A stretch of 64,000 nucleotides of DNA from Mesodorylaimus sp. YZB2_4 (taxonomy: Eukaryota > Nematoda > Enoplea > Dorylaimida > Dorylaimidae), in NCBI GenBank assembly GCA_030248295.1, contig JASANH010000875.1, positions 87,244 through 151,243 of the forward strand, given 5' to 3'. The translations under genes and the position numbers were made by a program. The notes beneath the pieces were generated by a model, which had not been told where the DNA came from, ran no database searches, and was given only the letters and a program-made list of their open reading frames with translations. How positions within the stretch are numbered: the first letter of the stretch is position 1; each line of letters opens with the position of its first letter. Positions 12,262 through 23,477 of this stretch are shown piece after piece.

Positions 12262-13270
12262 TCACAAAAAGGTCGAAAAATGCATGAAGCTTTCCTTATA
12301 TGACTCAGTCAAGTGCTGTGCAACAACCAGGTGATGGGATTCGCATGTACGAGCACTAGCACGAAAATCAGATTTGTGACTAAAACGGGCGTTTCCAAAG
12401 TCATGAATATCATTATAAAATTTATAAAACTGAGCCAGTTTCAAACGTTTTCTCCTCTCAAAAAGCGTGGACCAACCAGCTTTACCCAAGGCATTAAAAA
12501 AAGAACCGGTAAAATCATACTAAGCCACATCATACTACATGTCTAGCCTAAGCGCATATCTATTAGCACGTTCCAAGTGGTCAATATCAGACTTTAAAAC
12601 AGGATCCCATTCCTCGGAACCATACACCAGAGCCCAATCAATCCACACATCACGACTTATCATTCAATTTACTAGGAATGATAATCTTCAGCTGCCTATT
12701 TAAACAATATCAACAAAACAAAAAATCTGCTAGAGCCCAATCAATCAATGCACACTTCACCACTTATTATTTAATCTACCAGAAATAACAACGCTTAGCT
12801 GCCAATTTGTACCATATCAACAAAACAAAAAATCTGCCAGAGCCCATTAACTAATCCACACTCCATCATTATTCAATCTACTAGATTTGATCTGTATTCC
12901 AAAATTGATCTTATTCACGAATCATAGATTTTCATAAAAACAGGAGGAGGTTCCTGTTTCCCCAGTTTCCTTCTAAGTGCATCAATCATTGCGTTGCATC
13001 GAGGCACTATGCCACATACAGTATGTATATGTTCAGTGAATTTCATATACGACGCGAAAAAACACCCGCAAATATTTTACCGAGTGGTACCAGGTCAAAG
13101 TTTGCCCACACACTTGCAAATTTGGCAGATCGATTTTCGAATGACTATATCGAAATAAAATCATTTGCGATTTGGCAGTGTTGAAAGTTAGCCCAGGAGA
13201 ATCGATCCAGTCTGAGATGAAGTTAATAGCAGGCTGTACCAGATGTTGAGCTTCTGTCACATGTAGATAT
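12262..13270 (-). mobile_element. Decayed non-LTR retrotransposon (LINE) ORF2 fragment
   Basis: On the - strand, frames at 13260-13033 read like the end of a reverse transcriptase domain (AINFISDWIDSPGLTFNTAK, then VKYL). Near 12640-12550 comes ALVYGSEEWDPVL..DIDHLERANRYALR, and at 12489-12262 LGKAGWSTLFERRKRLKLAQ with a FYKFYNDIHDF tail. These are the standard thumb and post-RT motifs of Jockey/CR1/I-type elements, in the expected order. Stops and frameshifts separate the parts and a tandem repeat (12628-12885) interrupts them, so the copy is dead. Confidence 0.8.
12628..12885. repeat. About 105-bp tandem repeat inside the LINE remnant
   Basis: The block beginning AGAGCCCAATCAATC and containing ATATCAACAAAACAAAAAAT recurs about two and a half times with a period near 105 bases (AGAGCCCA at about 12630, 12734 and 12839). 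Copies differ at many positions, so the duplication is not recent. Confidence 0.75.
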
Positions 13271-13320
13271 GAACATCATATGCATCCGCCAATGTATCTG
13301 TAACCACCTACAGTATATCA

Positions 13321-13479
13321 TTTCATGCTTTATCCCTAGCCAAGCACCATAAGGCGGACTCGAGGGCTGAGGAACACATATTTGACAATCATGTTGTACC
13401 GAGGCGGGAGTCGAACCCTCCCCTGTGAGTGCGCACCCAGCGTGAGAGGCAGACGCCTTAACCCGCTAGGCCCCGGATC
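13321..13479 (-). mobile_element. SINE-A copy, tRNA-derived head
   Basis: Reverse complement of the 3231-3392 element: head with TAGCGGGTTAAGGCGTCTGC and GGTTCGACTCC, then GATTGTCAAATATGTGTTCC and GGTGCTTGGCTAGGG. Here the head is better preserved. It ends with GATAAAGCATGAAATG. Confidence 0.75.
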
Positions 13480-14628
13480 ACTAGTATAAAGTAGGCATCA
13501 CTTGAACTAGGTTTGATTCTGGGATTATGGGGCGGGGAGGGGCGAGACAAGTGCGTGAATACGACGTTGTTTTTCATGATAACGTAAGAGAATAGGTCAA
13601 ACTAGACAAGTTATGATACTTATATTTCCTTGAACGCATTCTGCATGGCATGCACTCTGGTTTGACGAAAAATTTGAATTTTTTTAACGTTGCTTACTGT
13701 ATTATGAAATTATGCTCACAAAAGTGCTGTGTAACAGGTGATTTTAAAAATTTTGCATCAGTTTTTTGTCACACAGAATTTGAGTTTTGTGGTCGAACGG
13801 GATAACTTTGCGAAACTTTGAAAGTAGATTTACTAGAATAAAGTTGGAATTAAAAGTCTGTCATTTCTGGAGACATACAGTATGAAAATGAAGCTGAATC
13901 TGATGACACTAGCAACATTGCTGCAGTACTCTGAATTGCGCAGGTGATAATTATTTAGATAAAATGCGCCTGCGAGAGCAATTCCAGTCTCGCGAAAAAA
14001 TGTCAAAATTTGAAACAGCTTTATTTATAATTGTAAGACTTATGACCGGGGGGGGGGAGATTTCAGAGTAAGATGGTACTCGGCTGCGGAACTTCACGCT
14101 AAGTTTATTATGGCATAGACAGTTCAACAGTGAATGCCAATGACAGTGCAAGAATTTCAAGATTATGTACTGGTTCAGGGCCAGCACGACATGACATTCA
14201 GGCCTAATCTGGCCACCTCATGTCTCTTCATGCTTAATACACTAAAAATTGATTGACGTCAGCCTCAGCCCTAGAAGTCCTGTAGGCTCGAGTAAATAAA
14301 TGAATTAATCAAAAATCAAGTTTGCATGTTGAGAACAAGAAGGTCGGATCGCTCATTCTCTCGAAGACCTACTTAGGCACTTTGTCAAGCGCCTTAGCGA
14401 AAAATCTTGTCCACATATAAATTTATTAAGCTTCTGTTCGCCACTCTAAGGCACCTACGAAAAATGACGTTAATCCTACCCGTAATTGGTTGCTAGTGAC
14501 AACGTTATGTGTCACGGCTTGCAATTAATCGCAGCAGAAAAGGCTACACCCACGAAAGACACGAAGCTGCCGATCAAAAATTGCAAGCACGATTTGTCCC
14601 TTCATTTAGTATACATAGTCGGAGGGGA

Positions 14629-17545
14629 ATGGCTAGTTGCCCAGTCCGGGCAGAATCCGCTCGAAGCATACAAAGTTCTTGGAGCCAAAAACGTATTTGG
14701 GCGTCCATAACTGGTAAAAATCAATCGATTGCGAAAAATTTGAAATTAATTTTTTTGACTTTTTTGCCCCTCTCCGTGGTGGTCGGCTTGTGTGCGAAAA
14801 CCTTATTGACTGCAAATGCTGACATCGAATCAATCACACGGGTTGAACAGAGTGTGAAGAGGAGTCAAAAGATCGGAAGCTTGGTTTCAGCATTATTAAA
14901 CGAAAGGGGCCTCAAATGCCAGTTTTTGGCACGCAAAGATGCGTAAGTGATACTTTTACCTGCTGCGCCCCATTTTCACCTGGGATTTCATATCATTTCC
15001 GTTGAAGAAGTATCTAAAATCCTTCAGCATTTGCTTATAGATCGGATCAATACCTACAGCGCGTCGTATTCGAGGCCGAACAAGCCACAGATGACATTCT
15101 GTTTGCGGTGCAGCCTATCCTGCCACAATCTCTTACTAATTTATGGCGGTCAGTGCACGAATTCCGATTCAATCTGCGAACACAGCAAGTCTCATTTACT
15201 TGTGGGGATGTAACAAGGTAAATGTTTATGATTCACTGCGTCAAAGCAGATATACTCCTTCTTTCTAGCTGGTACTCGAACATTACCTCCATACTAATAA
15301 AAGAGTGCGCATCACCTCTCACTAATTCCGACGATACTGGTTCATTCTGGACATCCTACTTCGCTTACAGCGCTGTCATAACAGCTAAGGATATGCTTGG
15401 TATGCCTGATGTTTTCTTATTAGCACGCAAACGAGCTCGGTGTGCCGCATGATATACGAGATCGTTGCAACGGTGTTTTGCTCAAATTATTGATTACCAA
15501 AGAACAGAAACACAAAGTTTTTCGCAAATTGGATATTTTCTAAAAATTTATTATACCCTGAACATGACTCCTCATTGCAGGACTGCAAAGAGCCCTTGGT
15601 TCGAGTTTTTTTTCATACGCTGCGCTCAGTCCAAAGAACTTTGTGGATTTTGCAGGTGAGTTTTCGTCTAATTTTAATTTCTAAAGTTTTTCATTCAATT
15701 GTTTGTCTTTTTTTCGGCTTTCACTTTATATACAAACAAGAAATATTGACGAAAATTCTTTTTAACGCCGTCATGTTTCTTCAAAAAACAGCACTATGGG
15801 CAGGGTTATTGTTGAGTTGAGCGCGCGAATTCAAATTTTAAATCTGAAATATGAATGCTGATGAAGTTGGCATCGTTAGTTAGTTAAACTTTCAGGAAAC
15901 GATGGAGCTGCAAGCGCATTATTGGACAGCATAGCATTCACTCTGAGTAAACCAGTCTCACTTCTCTACTCGAACCTAACCAACACCAACAGTGGTCTGG
16001 TAGAGCATATTCGGAATTCAGTCGACCTCATCTACTCGAATAGCACAGGCACAACTGAACCGCAATCAAGTCTGGCCTGGTTCACCGACATGTCCGACTA
16101 TATCGATCGTGTCATCCAAAGTGTCGAAGTATTCCTCCGCGACGACATGTCCAAGAGTACAGTCGAGAAAAGACGAGCGCGAAAACTTGAATTCGATGCT
16201 ACTTTGGTAACCGTCGTTTTGGTGATGATTATCAGTCCAATATTCGCACTCTGGTACGCTATCGGATCCAGACGCCTGATCCAGCGAATTGGACATCACA
16301 TGCAAATAATGCAGGAACAAAAATCCTTGCTGACAATTGAAAAGAAAAAAGGTCATTTGCTGCTTTGCCAAATGTTACCTAGACAAATAGTCGAGGCGTT
16401 GGCTGCAAATGCACCTGTGAATCCTGAGTTATTTGAAGAGGCCACAATACTCTTCAGTCGCGTCTACGATTTTGGGGATTTAGTAATAAAATGTGAGCCA
16501 GTCCAGGTAAGTTCATGCCATTTTATTGCACTTCGATTATTGAAGTTTCCCTGTGGAAGGCGAAACTTGGGTTCAGTAGGCACATTCGACGGTGGCAAGC
16601 TCAAGTCGGCAAACTTACTGTAATTTTTAAGTTGTATCTCACGATCAGCACATCTTTCACCTTTTTCCAAATATCTTGCATTACTACGTGCAGAAACGCT
16701 TCAGAGATCGTGCAAGCCAGAATCATAAGCACGTAAATATAATCAGTTTCACCTGTGCAAAATAAAACACGCAAGTCTGAGCCGTCATTTCAAATATTTC
16801 GTACTGCAAGAAAGTAGCCTTTAAACAAGGACTTTGGCGCATATTCGAAGGGGAGAAACTTTAAAGCAAAAATGTTGCGTAACTGGTCGCTTTCAGGTGG
16901 TAACATTTCTCAACCAGCTCTACACAATGTGTGACGGCATCCTAGATCAATATGATGCGTACAAGGTGGAGACTATCGGCGACACGTATTTAGTGGTCAG
17001 TGGTGCACCCAAAAGGAATGGACTGCAACACAGCGCTGAGATTGCTACCATTGCGTTGCATGTTATGATGGGTGCCACTGAATTGTCAGTGGCTGGCTTG
17101 GCTGGTGAGCAAATCCGATTGGCCGTAGGTATTTGCACTGGTAAGATCATCAGTATTTCTGGTTGGAGCAGACGAAATAGAGGCTGTTTTCAGGACCTAT
17201 TGTGGCTGGTGTGATGGGAGTCAAGAACCAACGCTATTGCCTGTTTGGCGACACAGTGAATACTGCATCGAGAATGATGTCTTGCGCGCCTGGTAATATC
17301 TCCATTTTTTCCAATTCGGGTTTCAGGAAGTTATTCTCGTTTTTTTAGCATCACGCATTCAACTCAGTCCCAGGGCTGCTGAGCATCTAAACACTTACCA
17401 CAGAAAGCAATTCGTGACACGTCCTCGGGGCACGATAGAAATCAAAGGAAAAGGCACGATGAAAACGCATTGGCTTGTACGAAAAGAGGGATTCCCTTTT
17501 TCGATATCTCTGGAAGAAAAACCATTTGAAATTCGCGTTGACTAA
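14629..17545 (+). CDS. NIT-domain membrane guanylate cyclase
   Basis: Eight exons (14629-14942, 15041-15217, 15269-15399, 15581-15655, 15896-16506, 16897-17140, 17194-17292, 17349-17545) join in frame to 615 residues. Layout: membrane segment about 39-60 ([17 protein letters not shown]), extracellular NIT (nitrate/nitrite-sensing type) domain about 65-325 with LLNERG and [10 protein letters not shown] motifs, second membrane segment about 335-355, signalling helix about 360-410, class III cyclase 413-600. Guanylate-type residues are present: [24 protein letters not shown]. There is no kinase-homology or haem domain. Oddity: the first metal-binding Asp of the usual FSD motif is Arg421 ([10 protein letters not shown]). 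Known NIT cyclases make cGMP in nitric oxide or related signalling; the ligand here is inferred. A TTTAG acceptor ends 20 bases before the chosen ATG. Confidence 0.88.
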
Positions 17546-18051
17546 CGCTTGCAAAGTGCGAAACCTAGTCTGATACCTGGAGAGACGAGTTTTTTCTCCA
17601 CACCTGGCGCAATCACTGCGCTGGATGAAGAACAATAATGGCGCCTGTTATGAACTCTGTATACAGCAGTATCAGGAGTGATATCAGTGTGAACGTTTTC
17701 GATGTCGTATATCAAGTAATGACGGCTTTTTTGCTCACTCTTATGTATGAGACATGGCGTTTTTTGTAAGAAACTTTTACTCTTACAGAGCTTGGAAAGG
17801 AAGACGCTTAAAAATTTCACTCAAGACTTTTCGAAGCGGCCTTGAACAATTTTTGCGGGGTTGCCTAGAGTTCCCACAGGTGCGCGATGAAGAAGTTGCG
17901 CTGTGTTTGCCTATCGAACCGGTGTTTGCCTACCTGGCGAACAATTCGAAGGCTTTCTTCTGCTTGTGGTTTTTTAAGCGCAGGTAAGAAATCGAGTCAG
18001 AAACAGCCCAGACATTAAACATGACACATCGATCACACCGCAGATCACACC
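17546..18051. other. Convergent intergenic spacer
   Basis: About 500 bases between the cyclase stop (+) and the VWA gene stop (-). It should contain both 3' ends; I see no further gene or repeat. Confidence 0.5.
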
Positions 18052-19590
18052 TCACTTCTTGGACTTCTTGCCTGGCACCAGCTTCTTTTGTGAGCTGGCA
18101 CTTTTCTTGTCCGACGATTTGCTCATTCCAGACTTGGACTTGGGCGACTTGGATTTCGAAGCTTTTCGCGATTCAGGCTTCTGTTGACTGCGCAGACTGG
18201 CCGACATTTGCGCATCTTTCCCAGGTTTCTTACCGGCTTGCTGGAGCGCAAACGACTGAGCCGTCCCTTCACCCTGACTGTACAAGCTGGCGGCTGTGTT
18301 GTCGTCTTTACCAGGCTTCTTGCCAGTTTGTCCAAGAGCGAACGATTGCGCCCCTCCTTGACTGTACAAGCTGGCCGACATGTTGGCATCTTTGCCTTCA
18401 ACTTTCTTTCCAGGCAACATCTCCGATTTGGCCCGGCTCGATTTCGTCGCTTCCTTCGCGGACTTTTTCTTCAGCAGTTCTTTCTGCTTCTGTTCCCTTT
18501 GCCTGCGTCGTCGGACGCGGATGGCGACAAACACGACGATGGCGATGAGCAAGAGCAAGCCGATCAGCGTGCAGATCACGATCAAAGCGATGCCACGACC
18601 CGTCAGCTTGCCCTCGTCATCATAGATGCCCTTGGGGCCTGGCTTGGCTCCGCCCGGGCAAGGAGTGGGGCACTGGATGAGTCGCGATTTGGGGCACGTT
18701 TTAGCCACTTCTTTGAATGCTTTGAGCGCGTCACTCGATCGGCTCACGTTTACTTGACCGCACTGATCAGATCGGCACGAATTCTGCGCCCACGGCCATG
18801 CTTGATCGCACACGGAAGTGCACGCTTCTTTGTCGCAGCTGGCCTCGCTGGCAGACGGTTTTGTGTTTTTGCATTTGGAGGCATCGCCGAACGAAGTGTA
18901 TGGACGGATCCAGTGACCCTTGCATTCTTCATTGGCTTCGAACTTGCAGATCTCCTCGAAATGGCACACCAGACGCTGAGGGATGTCCGTTTTCAGTTTG
19001 TCGAAGTCGGCCGTATCGAAGACTTGTGTTGGATCGCCAGTCAAGTTGGTGACACGTTCCCCGCCGATCGTGTGATTCCACGGATCAAGCATGGCGTACA
19101 CGATGATCCCGCGTTTGTGCAAAGCAGCGGCCGCGGTGACTTCGGACGGGTGTAGACGAGCTCCAGTCGTCGTGAACAAGATGATCAACTTGGCCACGCC
19201 GAATCGAGCGCCAGCGAAGACGGTCTTGGTAGCTGCGTTCAAAGCGAGCGGCAAGTCGTAGTAGTTGTAGTCGGTCCGCTTGATCGTCGCGACTGTCAAA
19301 TCGCGCAGTGTGGCTTCCTTGTCTGTCAATTCAGACAGCACTTTCGAGTCGCTGTTTTCGTAGACGATCAGCCCGATTCGACTGCCATTGTTTCCTTCCA
19401 AGGCAAAATGATCCGGAATCGAACGCACGCTTTGCCAAGCCCGCACTCGCTCAGATTCAGCCATCGAGTCAGAATCTTCAATGATCGAGACGATCTCCAG
19501 AGGAATGGCGATTTTCTCAATCCCGTAGACGATGACTGAGAAGCAGGAGATCAGCAAGACCACCAGAATCGACGTCAAGCTAGCTTTCAT
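18052..19590 (-). CDS. VWA-domain single-pass membrane protein
   Basis: Intronless, 512 residues. Signal peptide 1-23; von Willebrand factor A-like fold about 28-205 (LEIVSIIEDSDSM, then RIGLIVYENS and AKLIILFTTTGARLHP); a Cys-rich spacer 209-311 with about 15 cysteines; transmembrane helix 333-357; then a basic tail starting RVRRRRQREQKQ. The tail holds about three copies of a roughly 30-residue unit (ASLYSQG..AQSFAL..GKKPGKD, from 399, 428 and 458) and ends in Lys/Ser-rich sequence. The metal-site motif is ExSxS (E38, S40, S42), not DxSxS, so metal-dependent ligand binding may be altered. Coding GC and third-position GC look higher than in neighbours. It may be an adhesion receptor; I know no named orthologue. 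Confidence 0.85.
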   Translation of the reverse strand: MKASLTSILVVLLISCFSVIVYGIEKIAIPLEIVSIIEDSDSMAESERVRAWQSVRSIPDHFALEGNNGSRIGLIVYENSDSKVLSELTDKEATLRDLTVATIKRTDYNYYDLPLALNAATKTVFAGARFGVAKLIILFTTTGARLHPSEVTAAAALHKRGIIVYAMLDPWNHTIGGERVTNLTGDPTQVFDTADFDKLKTDIPQRLVCHFEEICKFEANEECKGHWIRPYTSFGDASKCKNTKPSASEASCDKEACTSVCDQAWPWAQNSCRSDQCGQVNVSRSSDALKAFKEVAKTCPKSRLIQCPTPCPGGAKPGPKGIYDDEGKLTGRGIALIVICTLIGLLLLIAIVVFVAIRVRRRRQREQKQKELLKKKSAKEATKSSRAKSEMLPGKKVEGKDANMSASLYSQGGAQSFALGQTGKKPGKDDNTAASLYSQGEGTAQSFALQQAGKKPGKDAQMSASLRSQQKPESRKASKSKSPKSKSGMSKSSDKKSASSQKKLVPGKKSKK

Positions 19591-21722
19591 TTTTTCACGC
19601 TTTTACGCTTTCACTGCTGGCTGAATTTCAACCCAACCGCCAAGCATGAAAACAAGAGAGAGAATGCGAATGCCCGCGGATCAGCCCGAACGCTGGCGCA
19701 GATTGCTGTACTGTGCTTAGTGCAGTGTAAAGTTTATTAGAACACATTATTCCTGAGTCTGTTGGTGTTGTGCCGCTTGGGGAAGGGGCCTGGAATTCTT
19801 GGGGGTGAGGCTCTAGTATATAGTTGCTTCAGTAGGGAGGAGCCAGGGCGGTGTAAGAGCTGGCCGCCGAGAGAGATCGGCGCTCTCCCTTGCTCTTTCT
19901 CACTCGATTCGGGTTCATCTGTTTTGTTCTGAATTTGTGGGGAGCCACCCTTGTGTTGTCCACCCCATTGGCAGAACTGTGGGGGCAGGCCAGGCGCCAG
20001 CCAGGGACCTCGATTAGCATACTATCAAAGGGCCTCTGCGGTCGTCGTTCCCTTTGGTTCTTACTGGAAGAGTCCAGGAGTTGACTCCACGGCAGGTGCT
20101 TGGTTCGTCTGCGGATTTGACTGTATGTAAGATCTAGGACTGTTGAGAATCGTCGTGCATTGTTGTGCTTCGTAAAGGATCCTCTGGTGTTGACTTGGGT
20201 CTTTACTGCGCCATCGACAGTGGAACTGTTCGCCAGCGTTGGCAGCTTAGGACCAGGTGCATTCGACCAGCAGCCAGGCTAGCGTTGCACAGAGCAGTTG
20301 CAGGCACCCTTGGGAGGCGCGGCGAACACGCCTGAGCGGTTTGTTGAGGAATCGGGGTCTTAGTGATCGATACGCTGCAGGAATAAGCCTTTCTACCAGG
20401 CTTGGGCTATTGAAGACCTTGGACCTCTCGCTTGTAAGATCATCCTGAACCCGCCGGTACGAGAGCGAAGAAGAGCTGTCGCACTCTCGCAAACAACACT
20501 CATAAAACTGGGATAACGATCCCTGGTCAATATTATGTATTTCGAGCAGGTCCCGGGCAGGAAAACTTCATGATTGTGCTTGAGGGGGGACTTTCCAGAG
20601 GGATTAAAACGTGCAATGCATACTGAATGCAAGTTCTAATTGTGACAAGTCAATAGATGGCAGGAAAAAGGTCGCACGATCGCAAGATTGCAACAAAAGA
20701 ATCACAAGGGTGAAAAAGTCGGGTCGAAAGATTGATGGCTCAAAATATAACTTGGTGTATGTGGCGGAGCGAAGACTGATTGAACAATGGTTGCAATAAA
20801 CGCCATAGATTTTACATTCTATCCTGAAATTACCTCATCGTACTATTGAGGGCTGCGCGAAAGCAATATTGCATATACCAATCCTGCCCGTCGAAAAAAA
20901 TCAAAATCCGACTAGGACCGTCGCTGCTGTCACGTAATGTAATAAAAACTGTTGGCAGCCGCTCCATAATAGATTGGTGGAAGTTGGCCTTGCACGGCAG
21001 CTGACAACCCAGCCGTCACTGCACCAATTTTAAGTTCTACTTACAGTACCTTAGAAGGACGATTTTACTACTAAAGTAAGTAGTCTACAGAGTATGTGCT
21101 GTGTCTGGGTCTGCACTCATGAAATCCCTCATTTTCAATAGTATAGGCATGGCCAAGCCTGTAGACTAATTGCTTTTAACCAGACATATGCGCAAATATC
21201 GATTTAGAGATCTCTCGTATTTAATCACTTGATTATTTTAGTAATCAACTTTTTAGGACGTGACGTATGGATGCCACTGCTTTTCACTTCTATCTGCGTC
21301 ATGTGAGCATGTGCACCATGGCAGCGCAACTCCCTTATCGCTCACATCATCCATGGTCAACAGGTTAATTACACGATTGTTCATCGCGAACAATCGGATT
21401 GGTGCTAGCTTTTACCTGGCGCAGGAGACCATTGGTTACCTATCATTCGCTCTGGCGACATGAACTGGTTGCTGTTTCTTCGCCTCTGATCAATAAGCAG
21501 ACGGGAACTGAAACGAGCTATGTTGGATTTGCACATTCGAAGCCTTGGTAAATAGGTTAGTGCCTAAAATATAGATCAGTCGGGCGGCTGTGAGGCGTAG
21601 TAAGAGTAGGTCCTGCTATTTGGTGTGGCCTTCATTGGGTATAGGGCTATTTGGCGCTACAGCATGTTTCTTAGACAAAGTTTCTTTTAGTTTCCACTTT
21701 TTAGGAACCAGAAGCTGTTAGA
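19591..21722. other. Intergenic, no gene recognised
   Basis: Contains GC-richer sequence at 19740-20500 and AT-richer sequence after 20600. I see no recognisable domain, no tRNA and no clear repeat. A TTTTTAG acceptor ends at 21704, 19 bases before the next scramblase start. Confidence 0.5.
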
Positions 21723-22577
21723 ATGGACCAAGAGCCCATTGAGCTTCAGAATGACCATCTTCGCCCATCTACAGCCCAACCGGCAGGGTATTCTGTTCCT
21801 GGTCAACCACCAACGACCCCTATTGCAACAACACATCCGGATATCCATATTCCAAATCCCCCATCACACCCTGGCCCCAAAACACCAAACTCGCATCCTG
21901 AACCTCTGTTCACACCAGCCGCTCCTGAACATCGGGCACCTATCCAATCGATCACGCCTGGCCTCGAACCGTTGCTCTCCGCTCATCAGTTATTTGTGAA
22001 GCAAAAAAAAGAAATGTTGGAGATATTTACAGGTTGGGAACGAAATAATAGATACGAAGTTTACAGTCAGTCTGGTCATTTGATTTATTTTGCTGCTGAA
22101 GATACAAGCGAACTATCGCTTTGCTTTTTCGGCGAAAATCGACCGTTTTGTATTCGAATTTTTGACGATCAACGTCGCCAAATCATAGTTCTGAATGCAA
22201 ACGTAAATCTTTGCACTCAACAAGTGCGTATTCAAGTGCCAGAGGGCAACGTGGTGGCCGTGATCGATAAAGAGTTCGCCTTCATGACGCCTTCATTTTT
22301 TATCAAAGATAATCAAGGCAATGTTATGTTCAAAATCAAATCACCAGTATCAGCTGCTCTTGGATCCTTCAGTGATGTCACGTTTGATATCTTATCCAGT
22401 GACCAGATTACAGTGATCGGTCAGATACAGAAGCAATGGGGTGGTTTTCTACGCGAGGCATTCACCGATGCAGATACATTCGGTCTGACCATTCCAACCG
22501 ACATGGACGTCATTTGGAAGGCCGTCTTGTTGGCTTCGCTATTCCATATCGATTTCACTTTCTATGAACAAAGCTAA
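21723..22577 (+). CDS. Phospholipid scramblase paralogue 4
   Basis: Single exon, 284 residues. The N-terminus of about 75 residues is Pro/His-rich (PGQPPTTPIATTHPDIH) and longer than in copy 2. The core matches copy 2 closely: GLEPLLSAHQLFVKQKKEML, IFTGWERNN, RPFCIRIFDDQRRQIIVL, AFMTPSFFIK, KQWGGFLREAFTDADTFG, P.DMDV and the C-terminal helix. The CC pair is LC (ANVNLCTQQ), so one possible acylation site is lost. No intron in the TFG codon. It lies about 10 kb from the other three copies, past two unrelated genes. Confidence 0.94.
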   Translation: MDQEPIELQNDHLRPSTAQPAGYSVPGQPPTTPIATTHPDIHIPNPPSHPGPKTPNSHPEPLFTPAAPEHRAPIQSITPGLEPLLSAHQLFVKQKKEMLEIFTGWERNNRYEVYSQSGHLIYFAAEDTSELSLCFFGENRPFCIRIFDDQRRQIIVLNANVNLCTQQVRIQVPEGNVVAVIDKEFAFMTPSFFIKDNQGNVMFKIKSPVSAALGSFSDVTFDILSSDQITVIGQIQKQWGGFLREAFTDADTFGLTIPTDMDVIWKAVLLASLFHIDFTFYEQS

Positions 22578-23477
22578 GGATATCAATTCCGTGCATCTGA
22601 ACCTGTCTTGCGATGAACTGGGTACCAATGCAAGAACTAGGCCTTTTGTGCGCTTATTATATACAGCATGATAATTGTGAGCATTCTATGCTGATCCCGT
22701 TAGTGTCATGTTTCACCAAACTCTGCGAACTCGAGGCATATCATCCCGGGGTGTCTAACACTTCCCATTATATCGTGTTTTATGCGAAGTATGCTAAACC
22801 AACCTTTTATCATTTTATTTAACGTGTCGCATGTCTGACTGCATTATAATAATCCTGTGTTATGTTGTATCAGCTGCAGGAAAAGCTGCCCGACCCAGCC
22901 CAGGTCGTAATTATCAAAAAGTGTCTTCTGTGGCATCAATCAGGGAAACCATTGTCAACGTATGACTCACAAGGGCACATCGCCAACCGTTAAGTCGAAC
23001 TTTGGAAAACTGAAAATTGTAACATGTTCCTGGGTGCGAAAGAAAGCTCTGTGCAAAATAGTAGAGGTTTCTGGCCGACTGGTCAGCAGTGGTCTGTGCT
23101 TAAAACAGTGAAGTTTTTCAATTCTTCTGGTTTTGGGGGGTTTTTCAGGAAAAACCCCAAACCAGAGCGTTGAAAGCTTAAACTCGAAACTCGGAACCCA
23201 AAAACCGAGTTTGGAGAGCTAGCATGAACCGATCTAGCGGGTGGATCGGTTCCCAATCCGATTCAACTGCTGGATCAGCCAGATCAGCACCTAAAATTTT
23301 TCTCGCTTTATCTGCTAGGAAATACTGAAGAAATGGACACTCTGATGAGAACGTCCTGGTTTTTGTCTCAAATCAGCATTTGATCCCACTTTTAGGCGCT
23401 GTTTAGCTACCCCGTCTTCGGAGTCGTGTGATAGAGACTTACAGCGAAGAAACAGGGCAGGTTGGTGAGGCCTCATT
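22578..23477. other. Intergenic, nothing recognised
   Basis: About 900 bases after scramblase copy 4. Contains GC-skewed short motifs (AAACCCAAACC-like) but no gene or repeat family I can identify. Confidence 0.5.

Larger units (their letters stand above)
11094..14628. other. Intergenic with LINE and SINE remnants
   Basis: Holds a run of 15 G at 11200-11214, a decayed non-LTR retrotransposon (12262-13270, - strand) with an internal tandem repeat, a SINE-A copy (13321-13479) and a run of 10 G at 14048-14057. A weak tRNA-like B box on the - strand near 11710 is discussed among rejected items. No intact gene. Confidence 0.6.

Noticed and set aside
11200-14057. Runs of 15 G and 10 G
   Set aside because: Simple homopolymers; may be length errors and carry no clear function.
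15432-15542. Protein-like frame between cyclase exons 3 and 4 ([14 protein letters not shown]...)
   Set aside because: It cannot join exon 3 in frame. Splicing from 15399 directly to 15581 gives [13 protein letters not shown], matching the NIT domain pattern, so this stretch is intronic.
18184-19155. Long plus-strand open frame (323 codons)
   Set aside because: It lies antisense to the VWA gene, whose minus-strand frame has a signal peptide, a domain and a membrane helix. The plus frame is explained by GC-rich coding on the other strand.
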